DNA of 64,000 nt from JBCCGG01 sp039029395 (GTDB lineage Bacteria; Pseudomonadota; Alphaproteobacteria; Kiloniellales; JAKSDN01). A program made the position numbers and the translations under genes. Below, in pieces: positions 54,808 through 64,000 of this stretch. Numbering within the stretch: position 1 is the first letter of the stretch; each line of letters begins with the position of its first letter. Location: the NCBI GenBank assembly GCA_039029395.1, contig JBCCGG010000023.1, positions 1 through 64,000 of the forward strand, in the 5' to 3' direction. The notes beneath the pieces are model-generated. The model had not been told where the DNA came from. It saw only the letters and a program-made list of their open reading frames with translations, and searched no databases.

Positions 54808-55158
54808 CTAGCTTACCGCCAGCGCGGGCTTGTGCCATCCAATTCCGAGATCGGCAAGCGGATCGGGCTTGCCGGCGGCATCCCACTCCTTCGTGCTCTG
54901 GCGGTTGCTGACCTCTCGATAAATGTACTCGCTTTGCATCCACTCGAGGGTTTGGGGCGCGCCCAGGAAATTCCCTTCGCCATAGACCACCTGGCGGATC
55001 GTCTCCTTGGAAAGCAGCTCGTCGGTCACCTCGATACCACGCACTGTGCGGTTGATCTTGCTCAGCATGTCCTCGTCGACGACCGGCTGCTGCTTGCAGG
55101 ACGACAGGATGCTGGCCGAACCTAGGGAAGTATTGCGGCCAAAACAGATGCTATGCAA
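54808..55158 (-). pseudogene. C-terminal remnant of an MttB-family methyltransferase
   Basis: 116 codons open from a poor TTG. From about codon 30 the translation matches the C-terminus of trimethylamine/betaine methyltransferases (MttB/MtgB): LSKINRTVRGIEVTDELLSKETIRQVV, GNFLGAPQTLEWMQSEYIYREV and RQSTKEWDAAGKPDP. The family is about 480-510 residues long, so roughly 400 N-terminal residues are absent; an in-frame stop lies at 55183-55185 and the neighbouring response-regulator gene begins beyond. It is almost certainly nonfunctional. It precedes the GMC gene. Confidence 0.82.
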
Positions 55159-55169
55159 AGCCCTAATCG

Positions 55170-55183
55170 GGTTCCCGGGAACC
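55170..55183. repeat. 14-bp perfect palindrome at the remnant's edge
   Basis: GGTTCCCGGGAACC reads the same on both strands and lies exactly between the methyltransferase remnant and the response-regulator stop (55188). It could be a small hairpin terminating the regulator transcript or a scar of the rearrangement. Confidence 0.5.
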
Positions 55184-55187
55184 TACT

Positions 55188-55859
55188 TTACAGACTAAGG
55201 CCAAGCGACAGCGCGGTGCTGACAGCCTCGGTCCGGTTGGAGGCACCCAGCTTGTGAAAGATGCCCTTCAGATGGAAGGCGACCGTCACGTCCTTGAGAC
55301 CGAGCTCCTTGGCAATGTCCTTGTTGGATTGGCCGTGGACCAAAAGCGCCAAGACCTCTGACTCCCGGCGGGTCAGGCGATTGAGCGGGCTTTCCGGGTC
55401 GAGCCCGGGATCGGGCCGATAGTGGACCTGACTGGAAGGCTCGGTGAGCGCGATGGTCGGCACGTAGGTCTCGCCGGAAAGCACCAACTCGAGCGCCCGC
55501 AACATAGCTTCTCCTGCCAGATCCTTGGGGATGAAGCCGGCCGCGCCGCTGCTCAAGGCATCGCGCACCAGGCGCGGGTCGCCCTGGCCGGACAGCAGGA
55601 TGACCGGTAGGTCAGGATAGCGCCGCTTCATGGTTCTGAGGCCATCGAGGCCGTTCATGCCGGGCATGTTGACGTCGAGCACGACCAAGTCGAGCACACG
55701 GGCATCGGAGACCCGCTCCAAGACCTGGTCGAAATCCGTTGCCTTGGTGATCTCGATCTCAGGCCGCAGCTTCTTGAGCAATGCCTGAAGCGCATCGAGC
55801 ACCAATTTATGATCGTCGGCCAAAATCAGATGCAATCGGACCCCCTCAGCGAGGCTCAT
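55188..55859 (-). CDS. NarL/FixJ-type response regulator (REC-LuxR)
   Basis: 223 residues. The receiver domain has acidic HLILADDHK, phospho-acceptor Asp in LVVLDVNMPGMNG, ILLSGQG and Lys in FIPKD; the C-terminal LuxR-type HTH reads LTRRESEVLALLVHGQSNKDIAKELGLKDVTVAFHLKGIF. Start at ATG 55859 was chosen because upstream residues lack REC character. It diverges from the giant PAS hybrid kinase with a 122-base gap and is its probable output regulator. Confidence 0.92.
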   Translation of the reverse strand: MSLAEGVRLHLILADDHKLVLDALQALLKKLRPEIEITKATDFDQVLERVSDARVLDLVVLDVNMPGMNGLDGLRTMKRRYPDLPVILLSGQGDPRLVRDALSSGAAGFIPKDLAGEAMLRALELVLSGETYVPTIALTEPSSQVHYRPDPGLDPESPLNRLTRRESEVLALLVHGQSNKDIAKELGLKDVTVAFHLKGIFHKLGASNRTEAVSTALSLGLSL

Positions 55860-55981
55860 CGTACCGTACCGAGAACACTTGAGACTAGCAGCGAACGGCC
55901 TCAAGGCACAGGGTCGATGTGACCTTTTCGGCCAATCTGCTATACTTAAGGGGAAATGACGCACCATTGCCCGCCGCCAGT

Positions 55982-58900
55982 ATGAAACAAGAGACGGAGA
56001 AACTCACCCAGGCGAACGAGCTTGAGGTCTTGCGTGCCCGTGTCGCCGTCCTAGAGCAGGAATGCGAGCGTCTCAAGAGCGCTGCCGTCGAAGCGCCGCG
56101 AGTGCCTGCCGGACTTGGTACGGAAGTTCAACGCTTGGCAGATGCTCTGCCGCTTCGACTATCTTACGTCGACACTCAAGAACGCTTGGTGTTTGTCAAT
56201 AGGGCCTACGAGGACAATCTCGGTCGGGACCGAAAGGCGCTCTATGAGCGACCAATTCGCGAGATCTTGGGTCAAGGATTCTACAATCGGGTCAAGACCC
56301 ATATCACCTTCGCCCTGAGCGGCCGAGCCACATCGTTCGAGGTCACGGTGCAGTCGGAGACTGGCGAGGAGGGAAGAACCCGGACCAGTTATCTGCCCGA
56401 TGTTGGCACTGACGGTCAGGTGCGCGGTTTCTTTTCCATCGTGCAGGATGTCCCAAGGCCCGGGCGGCTGGAGACAAGCTCCGACAAGACGCAGGATCTC
56501 TACGAGCGGACCGAGCGCTTGGCGCGTCTGGGCCACTACGAATGGGACGAGGTGGTCGATCGCTGTACCTATTGCTCGAAAGAAATGGCCGAGCTGCATG
56601 GCTTTACGGTCGAAGAGTATCTAGCGCTTTGCTCAGACACGGAGGGCGATGTTCTCGTTGTCCATCCAGAGGACCGAGAGCGCTATCGGAGTGCCGTCAA
56701 GAACTTAACCGACGATGGCTTGGCATTCGACCTGGAGTATCGCCTACTGCAGGGTGGCGGCGGTTTCATCGAAGTGCGCGAGGTGCTGGAGCCGATCTTC
56801 GACAGCGACGGCCGTCTGGTGCGTTCGATCGGTTATGTCCAAGACATTACAGAGCGCCGGCAGTCGGACCGTGCACTTCGGGAAAGCGAGCGCCGCTTCA
56901 AGGATTTTGCCGATGCTTCCTCCCACTGGCTGTGGGAGATGGACTCAGAATTCCGCTTCACCTTTCTCTCGGAAGGCATCATCCGAGTAACCGGCGAGCA
57001 TCCGGCGGATTTCATCGGCAAAACCAGGTGGGACATCGCTGGCGATAACCCGGCCAATCCAGAACTGTTGCACGCCAATCAAGCCCTTTTGGAGCGCCAT
57101 GAAATCTTCGAGGACTTGATCTACGAGCGGCCGAACCTACGTGGCGATGGACGGCTCTATCTGTCGGTTAGCGGGCGGCCCGTGTTCGATGCCGATGGAC
57201 GCTTTCAAGGCTATCGGGGCTCGGCCAAGGACGTTACCGAGCAGGTCCGAGTGCTTGAAGAGCTGCGCCAAAGCGAGGCGCTTTTCGCCCAGGCCGCCTT
57301 GATTGGTACGCTCGGCCACTGGGTCTGGGATGTTGCCAGCGACACCTGCACCTATTGCTCCGACGGACTTGCACAAATCTTTGGAATTACGCCCGAAGCG
57401 TTCATGGAGCGCTACGCAAGCCAAGAAAAGATCCTCCAACACATTCATCCCGACGACCGCGAGCGCTACGACAGGGTGATTGAGGAGGCTTGGGCCGAGC
57501 CCAAGGGCTTTGACATCGAGTTTCGCGAGTACATGCCCAACGGCGAGCTGCATTACATGCGCGAGCGCGGCGAACCGGTCTTTGACGACAGCGGGCAACA
57601 TGTTCGCACGATCGGCATCGTGCAGGATATCACCAGAGACAAGTTGGTTGAGGCGGAACTCCTCAAGACTCAGGATCTCTTCGAACATACCGAACGGCTG
57701 GCCCGTTTGGGACACTTCGAGTGGGACGAGCTGGCCGACCGTTGCTCCTATTGCTCCAAAGAGTTGGCGCGGCTCCACGGTCTAACTGTTGCGCAGTATC
57801 TCGAGCAATGTAAAGGCGAGGAGGACGACCTACAGGTCGTGCACCCCGACGATCAGGTGCTCTATCGGCAAGTCCTCAAAGCCGAGCACGACGAGGGCAA
57901 GGGTTTTGATATCGAGTACCGCTTGCGGCGCGCCAACGGTGAATACATCGAGGTGCGCGAAGAGCTAGAGCCGATTTTCGACGAGTCTGGTCGCCTGGTC
58001 CGTTCGGTCGGTTATGTACAGGATATCTCGGAGCGCAAGGCCGCCGAACGCGCGCTGATGGAGAGCGAAAAGCGGTTCAGGGATTTTGTCGACGCATCAT
58101 CCCACTGGCTGTGGGAGATGGGGCCGGATCTACGCTTCACTTACATTTCCGATAGCATCACCAAGGTTACCGGCGAGCTGCCGAGCGACTTCATCGGCAA
58201 GACCCGGCGGGAGATTGCCGGCGAAATTCCGGCCGATTCCAAGGCCCTGCGGGAGAATCTCGCACTGATGGACCGCCACGAGTCGTTCGAGGACTTTCTC
58301 TTCGATCGGCCGAAGATGAATGGCGGGCGGGTTTACCTCTATCTCAGCGGAAAGCCCATATTCGACGATCAAGGCGTGTTCCTCGGCTACCGCGGCACGG
58401 CGCGCGACGTGACCGAGCGCACGCGCATGATCGAAGAGATCCATCAAAGCGAAGCGCTGCTCAGACAAGCCGCCGAAATCGCTAATCTTGGTCACTGGGC
58501 GTGGGACGAGATCGAGAACAGGTGTGTGTTCTGTTCCGATGGCCTGGCACGCATGAACGGCCAAACAGTCGAGGAGTATCTGGCTAGCCACGCCACCATG
58601 GAAGACATCTGCGCCTCATTGCATCCGGACGACCAGGAAAGATACGCCCAAGTGATCGAGCAAGCCGCCCGCGTGCGGAGTTCCTACGAGCTGGTGTTTC
58701 GCAAGAGTTTGAACGGCGTGGACTACCGCTATTTCCGTGAACGCGGCGAGCCGATCTTCGACGATCGTGGCCAGCATGTTCGCACTGTCGGCATCCTTCA
58801 GGACATCACAAAGGACCGCGAAGCGGAAGAAGCCGTGCGTAAGAGCGAGGCACTGCTGCATCAGGCGGCAGAAATGGCCAATCTCGGTCACTGGGCCTGG

Positions 58901-61657
58901 GATGAGACGATCGACCGCTGCGTCTATTGCTCGGAAAGCTTGGCGCGCATGAACAACGTTACGGTTGAAGGTTACCTGGCGCGATTCGGTACCATGGAGG
59001 CCCTGCTGGCCGACGTGCACCCCGATGACCGGCGTCGGTATCAAAAGGTCATCGCCGATGCCTTCGATCGGAAGGTGCCATACGAGATCGAGTTCAGGGA
59101 CCGGGGCCTGGACGGTCGCTATCGCTACTTTCGAGAGCGCGGCGAGCCGGTTTTCGACGAGCATGGCGAGCATGTGCGCACGATCGGCATCCTCCAGGAC
59201 ATCACTAAGGACAAAGAGGCTGAAGACGCGCTGCGCAAGAGCGAGGCGGCCCTGGCGCGCGCCCAGCAGGTCGCCAAGCTCGGCCATTGGAGCTGGTCGA
59301 TCGAGCGCGACGAGCTGACATCCTTTTCCGAGGAGTACGCGCGTATTCACGGCGTGCCCTCGGATCAGATCAAGGAACATTTGGACCACCAGATGGAGCG
59401 GGTCATCCACCCTGACGACAAGGAGCGCGTTCAAAGCGAATTCCGGCGTTTCGACACCGAGGGTCTGGACTACGAAATCGAGTACAGTCTTATCCGACCG
59501 GACGGCGAGGTCCGCCACGTGGAAGAGATCGGCGAGGCCGTGTGGGACAGTTCCGGCCGGGCGATTGCCCACACCGGCACCCTTCAGGATATTACTGAGC
59601 GGAAGCTAGCGGAGGAAGCGCTGCAGCGAGCGCACGACGAGCTCGAATCCCGGGTCCGCCAACGCACCGCCGAGCTGAGCCAGGCGAACGTAGCGCTGCG
59701 CGATAAAATCGCCGAACACGAAAGAACCGTGGAAGCGCTTAGGCAAAGCGAAGAGCAGATCCGGTTGATCACCGACAGCCTGCCCGCGATCATCGTGTTG
59801 CTGGATTCAGAGCGTCGCTACAGGTTCGTGAACAAAACGTTCGAGGATTGGCACCATAGCTCCGCGCAAAAGATCATCGGACGGACCGTTCAAAGCGTGG
59901 TTGGCGACCTGCAGTACAGTCGGGTCGCCGACCATTTGGATCGCGCCATGGCTGGCGAACTCGTTGCCTTCGAGTTGCCGGCGACCTTCATCGACGGGCG
60001 AACCCGCCACTTGAACGCTGTCTACGTGCCCCAATCCGATAGCCAGGGCAATGTCCAGAACGTCATCGGTATTGCAACCGATATTAGCGACCGCAAACGG
60101 GCGGAGGAGGCGCTGCTCGAGAACCGTGAGCTGCTGGAAGCCATCATCGACGCTGCACCGATCGGCATCAACGTCAAGGATCCCTGGTCGCGCTACGTCT
60201 TCATGAACCGCTATCAGGCAGAGGTCTATGGCGTGACGCCCCAGATGGCCGTCGGCAAGACGCCTGGCCAACTGATCGGCAAAGCCTACGGCGACTACAT
60301 ATCCGGTCTCGATGGCCGGGTTGTTGAAAGCAAACGTGCCCTCCCCTACTTCGAAGAGCGCGTGCCCGACAAAGACGCGCGCATGAGAACCTGGCTGACC
60401 ACCAAGGTTCCGGTTTTGGGCAAGAAGGACAACCTGCGCTACGTGGTCAGTGCATCGCTCGATGTGACCGACCTCAAGGCCCGCGAAGAGCAGCTCAAGC
60501 AGGCCCAGAAGATGGACGCGGTCGGGCGGCTGACCGGCGGCATCGCCCACGACTTCAACAATCTGCTTTTCGTCATTCAAGGTAGTCTGGTCTTGCTCGA
60601 GCACGAGGTCGAGGCGAGCGAGGACGTGAGCCAGGCAATCGACTCGATCAAGGCCGCGGCGGGGCTGGGCGCGGACCTGACCCGTAGCCTGCTGGCTTTC
60701 TCGCGCCAACAGCCGCTCGATCCCGTGCCGGTCGACCTGACCATCTCGATCCGCGGTACGGTCAAGACGATCCTCAGAACCCTGGCGCCGGAGATCGAGG
60801 TCAGGACTTCCTTTATCGGCGATGTCTGGCCGATCCTGATCGACCGCCAGCAGCTCGAGAACGCCATCCTGAATCTTGCGCTCAACGCCCGGGACGCCAT
60901 GACCGGGCCCGGCACCCTGACCATCACCGCCGAGAACGCGCGCCAGGAGGAGGCGCACAAGGATGAGGACCTGCGCGGCGGCGATTTTGTCAAGCTGACC
61001 GTGTCCGACGACGGCATGGGCATGGGCAGCGAGGTGATCGACCAAGCCTTCGATCCCTTCTTCACCACCAAGCCGGTCGGATCGGGCACCGGTCTCGGGA
61101 TCAGCATGGTCTATGGCTTCGTCAATCAGTCGGGCGGGCGAATCGACGTCAAGAGCCGGCCGGGCGAGGGCACGACGGTCACCATGTATTTGCCACGCGC
61201 CACCTTGGCCGAGGCCACTTCCGAGCCGTCGCCGTGCGGGCTTGACGCCATCACAGGCGGCAGCGAGACGGTCCTTGTCACCGAAGACAGCGAACAAGTC
61301 CGCCAGGTCGCCGTGAAAATACTGAACCGCCTCGGCTATCGCACACTGGAAGCCGCGGACGGCAAGGCGGCGCTCGAAACCCTGCGCCGGGAGCCGGGGA
61401 TCGATCTGCTGTTCACCGACGTGGTGCTCCCCGGCGGCCTCAGCGGCTACGAGCTGGCCAAGCAGGCCAGACAGTTCCGGCCCGACCTTAAGGCGTTGTT
61501 CTGCACCGGTTATTCCCGAGGCACGCAGACCCCTGAACCGGGCCAGGACCAGGCCGGCCAGCTGATCGCCAAGCCATACGATCCAGACGCACTGGGCCGC
61601 AGCGTGCGTAGGGTGCTGGACCAGGTTTCGGCCAAAGAGGCGCAAGAATTCTCATAA
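55982..61657 (+). CDS. Giant soluble hybrid histidine kinase with ~11 PAS domains
   Basis: 1891 residues, no membrane segment. A short coiled coil (residues 1-40) is followed by about eleven PAS/PAC units (starting near 60, 180, 300, 440, 575, 700, 835, 965, 1100, 1260, 1385), HisKA with His in GGIAHDFNN (about 1522), HATPase (NALNARDAM, VSDDGMGMG, DPFFTTKPVGSGTGLG) and a C-terminal receiver (1763-1886; Asp in LLFTDVVLPGG). Units 2-4 repeat as 5-7, and 8 copies 7. Units 2, 4, 5, 7 and 8 carry a CxxC pair (195/198, 456/459, 588/591, 848/851, 980/983). A GTG at 55919 in frame is an alternative start. Signal unknown; redox or metal sensing is possible. Probably signals to the divergent NarL-type regulator. 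Confidence 0.92.
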   Translation: MKQETEKLTQANELEVLRARVAVLEQECERLKSAAVEAPRVPAGLGTEVQRLADALPLRLSYVDTQERLVFVNRAYEDNLGRDRKALYERPIREILGQGFYNRVKTHITFALSGRATSFEVTVQSETGEEGRTRTSYLPDVGTDGQVRGFFSIVQDVPRPGRLETSSDKTQDLYERTERLARLGHYEWDEVVDRCTYCSKEMAELHGFTVEEYLALCSDTEGDVLVVHPEDRERYRSAVKNLTDDGLAFDLEYRLLQGGGGFIEVREVLEPIFDSDGRLVRSIGYVQDITERRQSDRALRESERRFKDFADASSHWLWEMDSEFRFTFLSEGIIRVTGEHPADFIGKTRWDIAGDNPANPELLHANQALLERHEIFEDLIYERPNLRGDGRLYLSVSGRPVFDADGRFQGYRGSAKDVTEQVRVLEELRQSEALFAQAALIGTLGHWVWDVASDTCTYCSDGLAQIFGITPEAFMERYASQEKILQHIHPDDRERYDRVIEEAWAEPKGFDIEFREYMPNGELHYMRERGEPVFDDSGQHVRTIGIVQDITRDKLVEAELLKTQDLFEHTERLARLGHFEWDELADRCSYCSKELARLHGLTVAQYLEQCKGEEDDLQVVHPDDQVLYRQVLKAEHDEGKGFDIEYRLRRANGEYIEVREELEPIFDESGRLVRSVGYVQDISERKAAERALMESEKRFRDFVDASSHWLWEMGPDLRFTYISDSITKVTGELPSDFIGKTRREIAGEIPADSKALRENLALMDRHESFEDFLFDRPKMNGGRVYLYLSGKPIFDDQGVFLGYRGTARDVTERTRMIEEIHQSEALLRQAAEIANLGHWAWDEIENRCVFCSDGLARMNGQTVEEYLASHATMEDICASLHPDDQERYAQVIEQAARVRSSYELVFRKSLNGVDYRYFRERGEPIFDDRGQHVRTVGILQDITKDREAEEAVRKSEALLHQAAEMANLGHWAWDETIDRCVYCSESLARMNNVTVEGYLARFGTMEALLADVHPDDRRRYQKVIADAFDRKVPYEIEFRDRGLDGRYRYFRERGEPVFDEHGEHVRTIGILQDITKDKEAEDALRKSEAALARAQQVAKLGHWSWSIERDELTSFSEEYARIHGVPSDQIKEHLDHQMERVIHPDDKERVQSEFRRFDTEGLDYEIEYSLIRPDGEVRHVEEIGEAVWDSSGRAIAHTGTLQDITERKLAEEALQRAHDELESRVRQRTAELSQANVALRDKIAEHERTVEALRQSEEQIRLITDSLPAIIVLLDSERRYRFVNKTFEDWHHSSAQKIIGRTVQSVVGDLQYSRVADHLDRAMAGELVAFELPATFIDGRTRHLNAVYVPQSDSQGNVQNVIGIATDISDRKRAEEALLENRELLEAIIDAAPIGINVKDPWSRYVFMNRYQAEVYGVTPQMAVGKTPGQLIGKAYGDYISGLDGRVVESKRALPYFEERVPDKDARMRTWLTTKVPVLGKKDNLRYVVSASLDVTDLKAREEQLKQAQKMDAVGRLTGGIAHDFNNLLFVIQGSLVLLEHEVEASEDVSQAIDSIKAAAGLGADLTRSLLAFSRQQPLDPVPVDLTISIRGTVKTILRTLAPEIEVRTSFIGDVWPILIDRQQLENAILNLALNARDAMTGPGTLTITAENARQEEAHKDEDLRGGDFVKLTVSDDGMGMGSEVIDQAFDPFFTTKPVGSGTGLGISMVYGFVNQSGGRIDVKSRPGEGTTVTMYLPRATLAEATSEPSPCGLDAITGGSETVLVTEDSEQVRQVAVKILNRLGYRTLEAADGKAALETLRREPGIDLLFTDVVLPGGLSGYELAKQARQFRPDLKALFCTGYSRGTQTPEPGQDQAGQLIAKPYDPDALGRSVRRVLDQVSAKEAQEFS

Positions 61658-61880
61658 GTGCTTGACAATCGGTGGTCTTAAGCGCATTTGTGCGGTGCAA
61701 CATAGCTCTGTGATGGCGCGCTGCGCCAGCCCGGAAACCCGGGCGGCGCCACGATCCGGAGCCTGAACAACCCTCCACTCATAGCCGTCCCCGGCCGCGC
61801 ACGGGATCGGCCAAAATGTCAGCGCGCGGCGGCGCCCGGAGTCCGGGACCGCACCGCTTGACGTAGAAAGAACTGATTAC
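61658..61880. other. 223-base intergenic region with GC-rich hairpins
   Basis: No gene is recognised. Small hairpins occur near 61718-61748 (GGCGC/GCGCC and GCCCGG/CCGGGC) and may end the kinase transcript; no T-run. The helicase GTG start follows with only a weak AGAAAGAA purine stretch. Confidence 0.35.
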
Positions 61881-63077
<1,197 letters not shown>

Positions 63078-63103
63078 GCCCCGAACACTCGGATTCGACG
63101 ATC

Positions 63104-64000
63104 ATGACCGACAGCATCAAAGGCCTACGCAACATCGCGATTATCGCCCACGTGGACCACGGCAAGACCACGCTGGTCGACCGGCTGCTGCAGCAGTCCG
63201 GCACCTTGGCGAGCCACGGCGAGGCCACCGAGCGAGTCATGGACTCGAACGATCTGGAGCGCGAGCGCGGCATCACGATCCTGGCCAAGAACACCGCGAT
63301 CAACTGGCAGGGCTGGCGCATCAACATCGTCGACACGCCCGGTCACGCCGACTTCGGCGGCGAGGTCGAGCGGGTGCTCTCCATGGTCGATTCCGTGCTG
63401 CTGCTGGTCGACGCGGTCGAGGGGCCGATGCCTCAGACCCGCTTCGTCACCAGCAAGGCGCTGGCGCTCGGCCTGAAGCCGATCGTCGTGATCAACAAGG
63501 TCGACCGCCAAGGCGCCCGGCCCGACTGGGCGCTCGACCAGACCTTCGAGCTGTTCGACCGCCTGGGCGCCAGTGACGAGCAGCTTGATTTCCCCGTGGT
63601 CTACGCCTCGGCGATCCAAGGCTGGTCGGCCGCCGCCTCAGGGGTCCGGGGCGAGGACATGGGTCTGCTGTTCGAGACCATCGTCGAGCACGTGCCGGCA
63701 CCCGATGTCGACCCGTCGGGCCGCTTCCAGCTCCAGGTCAGCGCGCTCGACTACTCGAGCTACGTGGGCGTAATCGGCATCGGCCGCATCCAACGGGGCC
63801 GCATAAAGCGCAACAGCCCGATCACCCTGGTCGACGCCGAGGGCCGCCAGCGGAGCGGCCGGATGCTCCAGATACTAGGCTTTCACGGCCTGGAGAAGAT
63901 CGAGTGGTCCGAAGCCGAGGCCGGACAGATCATCGCCTTCACCGGAATTGACGGTCTCAACATCTCGGATACTCTGTGCGATCCAGAGGCTGTCGAGGCC
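63104..64000 (+). CDS. typA: GTPase TypA/BipA, N-terminal part (cut by window end)
   Basis: The frame is open from ATG 63104 to the last base (299 codons seen of about 600). The N-terminal sequence includes the G1 motif AHVDHGKTT, RERGITIL (G2), VDTPGHADFGGEVERVLSMVD (G3), NKVDR (G4) and VYASAIQGW (G5), followed by the start of domain II (QVSALDYSSYVGVIGIGRIQRG), all characteristic of BipA/TypA. It is a ribosome-associated GTPase for 50S assembly and stress growth. It lies 26 bases behind the helicase gene; co-transcription is possible. Confidence 0.95.
   Translation, partial: MTDSIKGLRNIAIIAHVDHGKTTLVDRLLQQSGTLASHGEATERVMDSNDLERERGITILAKNTAINWQGWRINIVDTPGHADFGGEVERVLSMVDSVLLLVDAVEGPMPQTRFVTSKALALGLKPIVVINKVDRQGARPDWALDQTFELFDRLGASDEQLDFPVVYASAIQGWSAAASGVRGEDMGLLFETIVEHVPAPDVDPSGRFQLQVSALDYSSYVGVIGIGRIQRGRIKRNSPITLVDAEGRQRSGRMLQILGFHGLEKIEWSEAEAGQIIAFTGIDGLNISDTLCDPEAVEA

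Noticed and set aside
59807..61645. A 612-codon minus-strand frame opposite the kinase C-terminal half
   Set aside because: The plus strand encodes clear PAS, HisKA, HATPase and REC motifs; the minus frame is a high-GC shadow without recognisable motifs.

Overview
The window is high-GC, densely coded DNA from a free-living, probably marine alphaproteobacterium (Rhodospirillales/Rhizobiales-like). This is inferred from gene content (TRAP, Pot-type and family-5 solute uptake, proline racemase family, GlxA-type AraC, GntR and LysR regulators) and not from any marker gene. No rRNA, tRNA, CRISPR array, IS element or phage gene was recognised. It reads as an accessory chromosomal region devoted to taking up and degrading organic nitrogen compounds, with more housekeeping-like genes at the right end.

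Layout. 1-6753: three tandem secreted sulfatases (the first cut by the window edge) interleaved with a SYLF-domain protein, a beta-barrel protein and a DUF3313 lipoprotein. 7077-13207: LysR regulator, ABC transporter (permease, ATPase, binding protein), an arginase-fold enzyme resembling nickel-dependent guanidine hydrolase, and a NiCoT/UreH nickel permease. This looks like a self-contained guanidine uptake and hydrolysis locus with a structured 5' leader. 13335-20462: LysR, a Tat-type family-5 binding protein, an M24 enzyme resembling the DMSP lyase DddP, an epoxide hydrolase and a MocR regulator. 20678-29575: TRAP transporter, a second Tat-type binding protein, an aspartate ammonia-lyase-like enzyme, and a proline racemase-superfamily enzyme divergent from a GlxA-type AraC regulator.

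31131-42238 is a polyamine locus. A GntR repressor gene diverges, across an AT-rich region with four TGATCA-type boxes, from gamma-glutamylputrescine synthetase, two FAD amine oxidases, a PotFGHI transporter, agmatinase and an unassigned ATP-grasp ligase. 42279-45338: an SDR without the usual Tyr/Lys pair, a LysR regulator and a HisD-like dehydrogenase with altered metal ligands. 45478-46843: pnuC with a nadR that appears broken by an internal deletion.

46898-55158: AGCS symporter, an HTH regulator with a palindrome over its -10 box, rtcB, a dienelactone hydrolase-like protein, an amidohydrolase, a GMC oxidoreductase and the C-terminal remnant of an MttB-family methyltransferase. 55188-61657: a NarL-type response regulator divergent from a very large soluble hybrid kinase with about eleven PAS domains, five carrying a CxxC pair. 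61881-64000: a DEAD-box helicase and the start of typA/bipA.

The most notable items are the guanidine-type locus with its leader and His-rich proteins, the ATP-grasp enzyme in the polyamine cluster, the CxxC-PAS kinase, the DddP-like enzyme, and two decaying genes (nadR, mttB). All functions are read from sequence motifs by eye; no database search was run.
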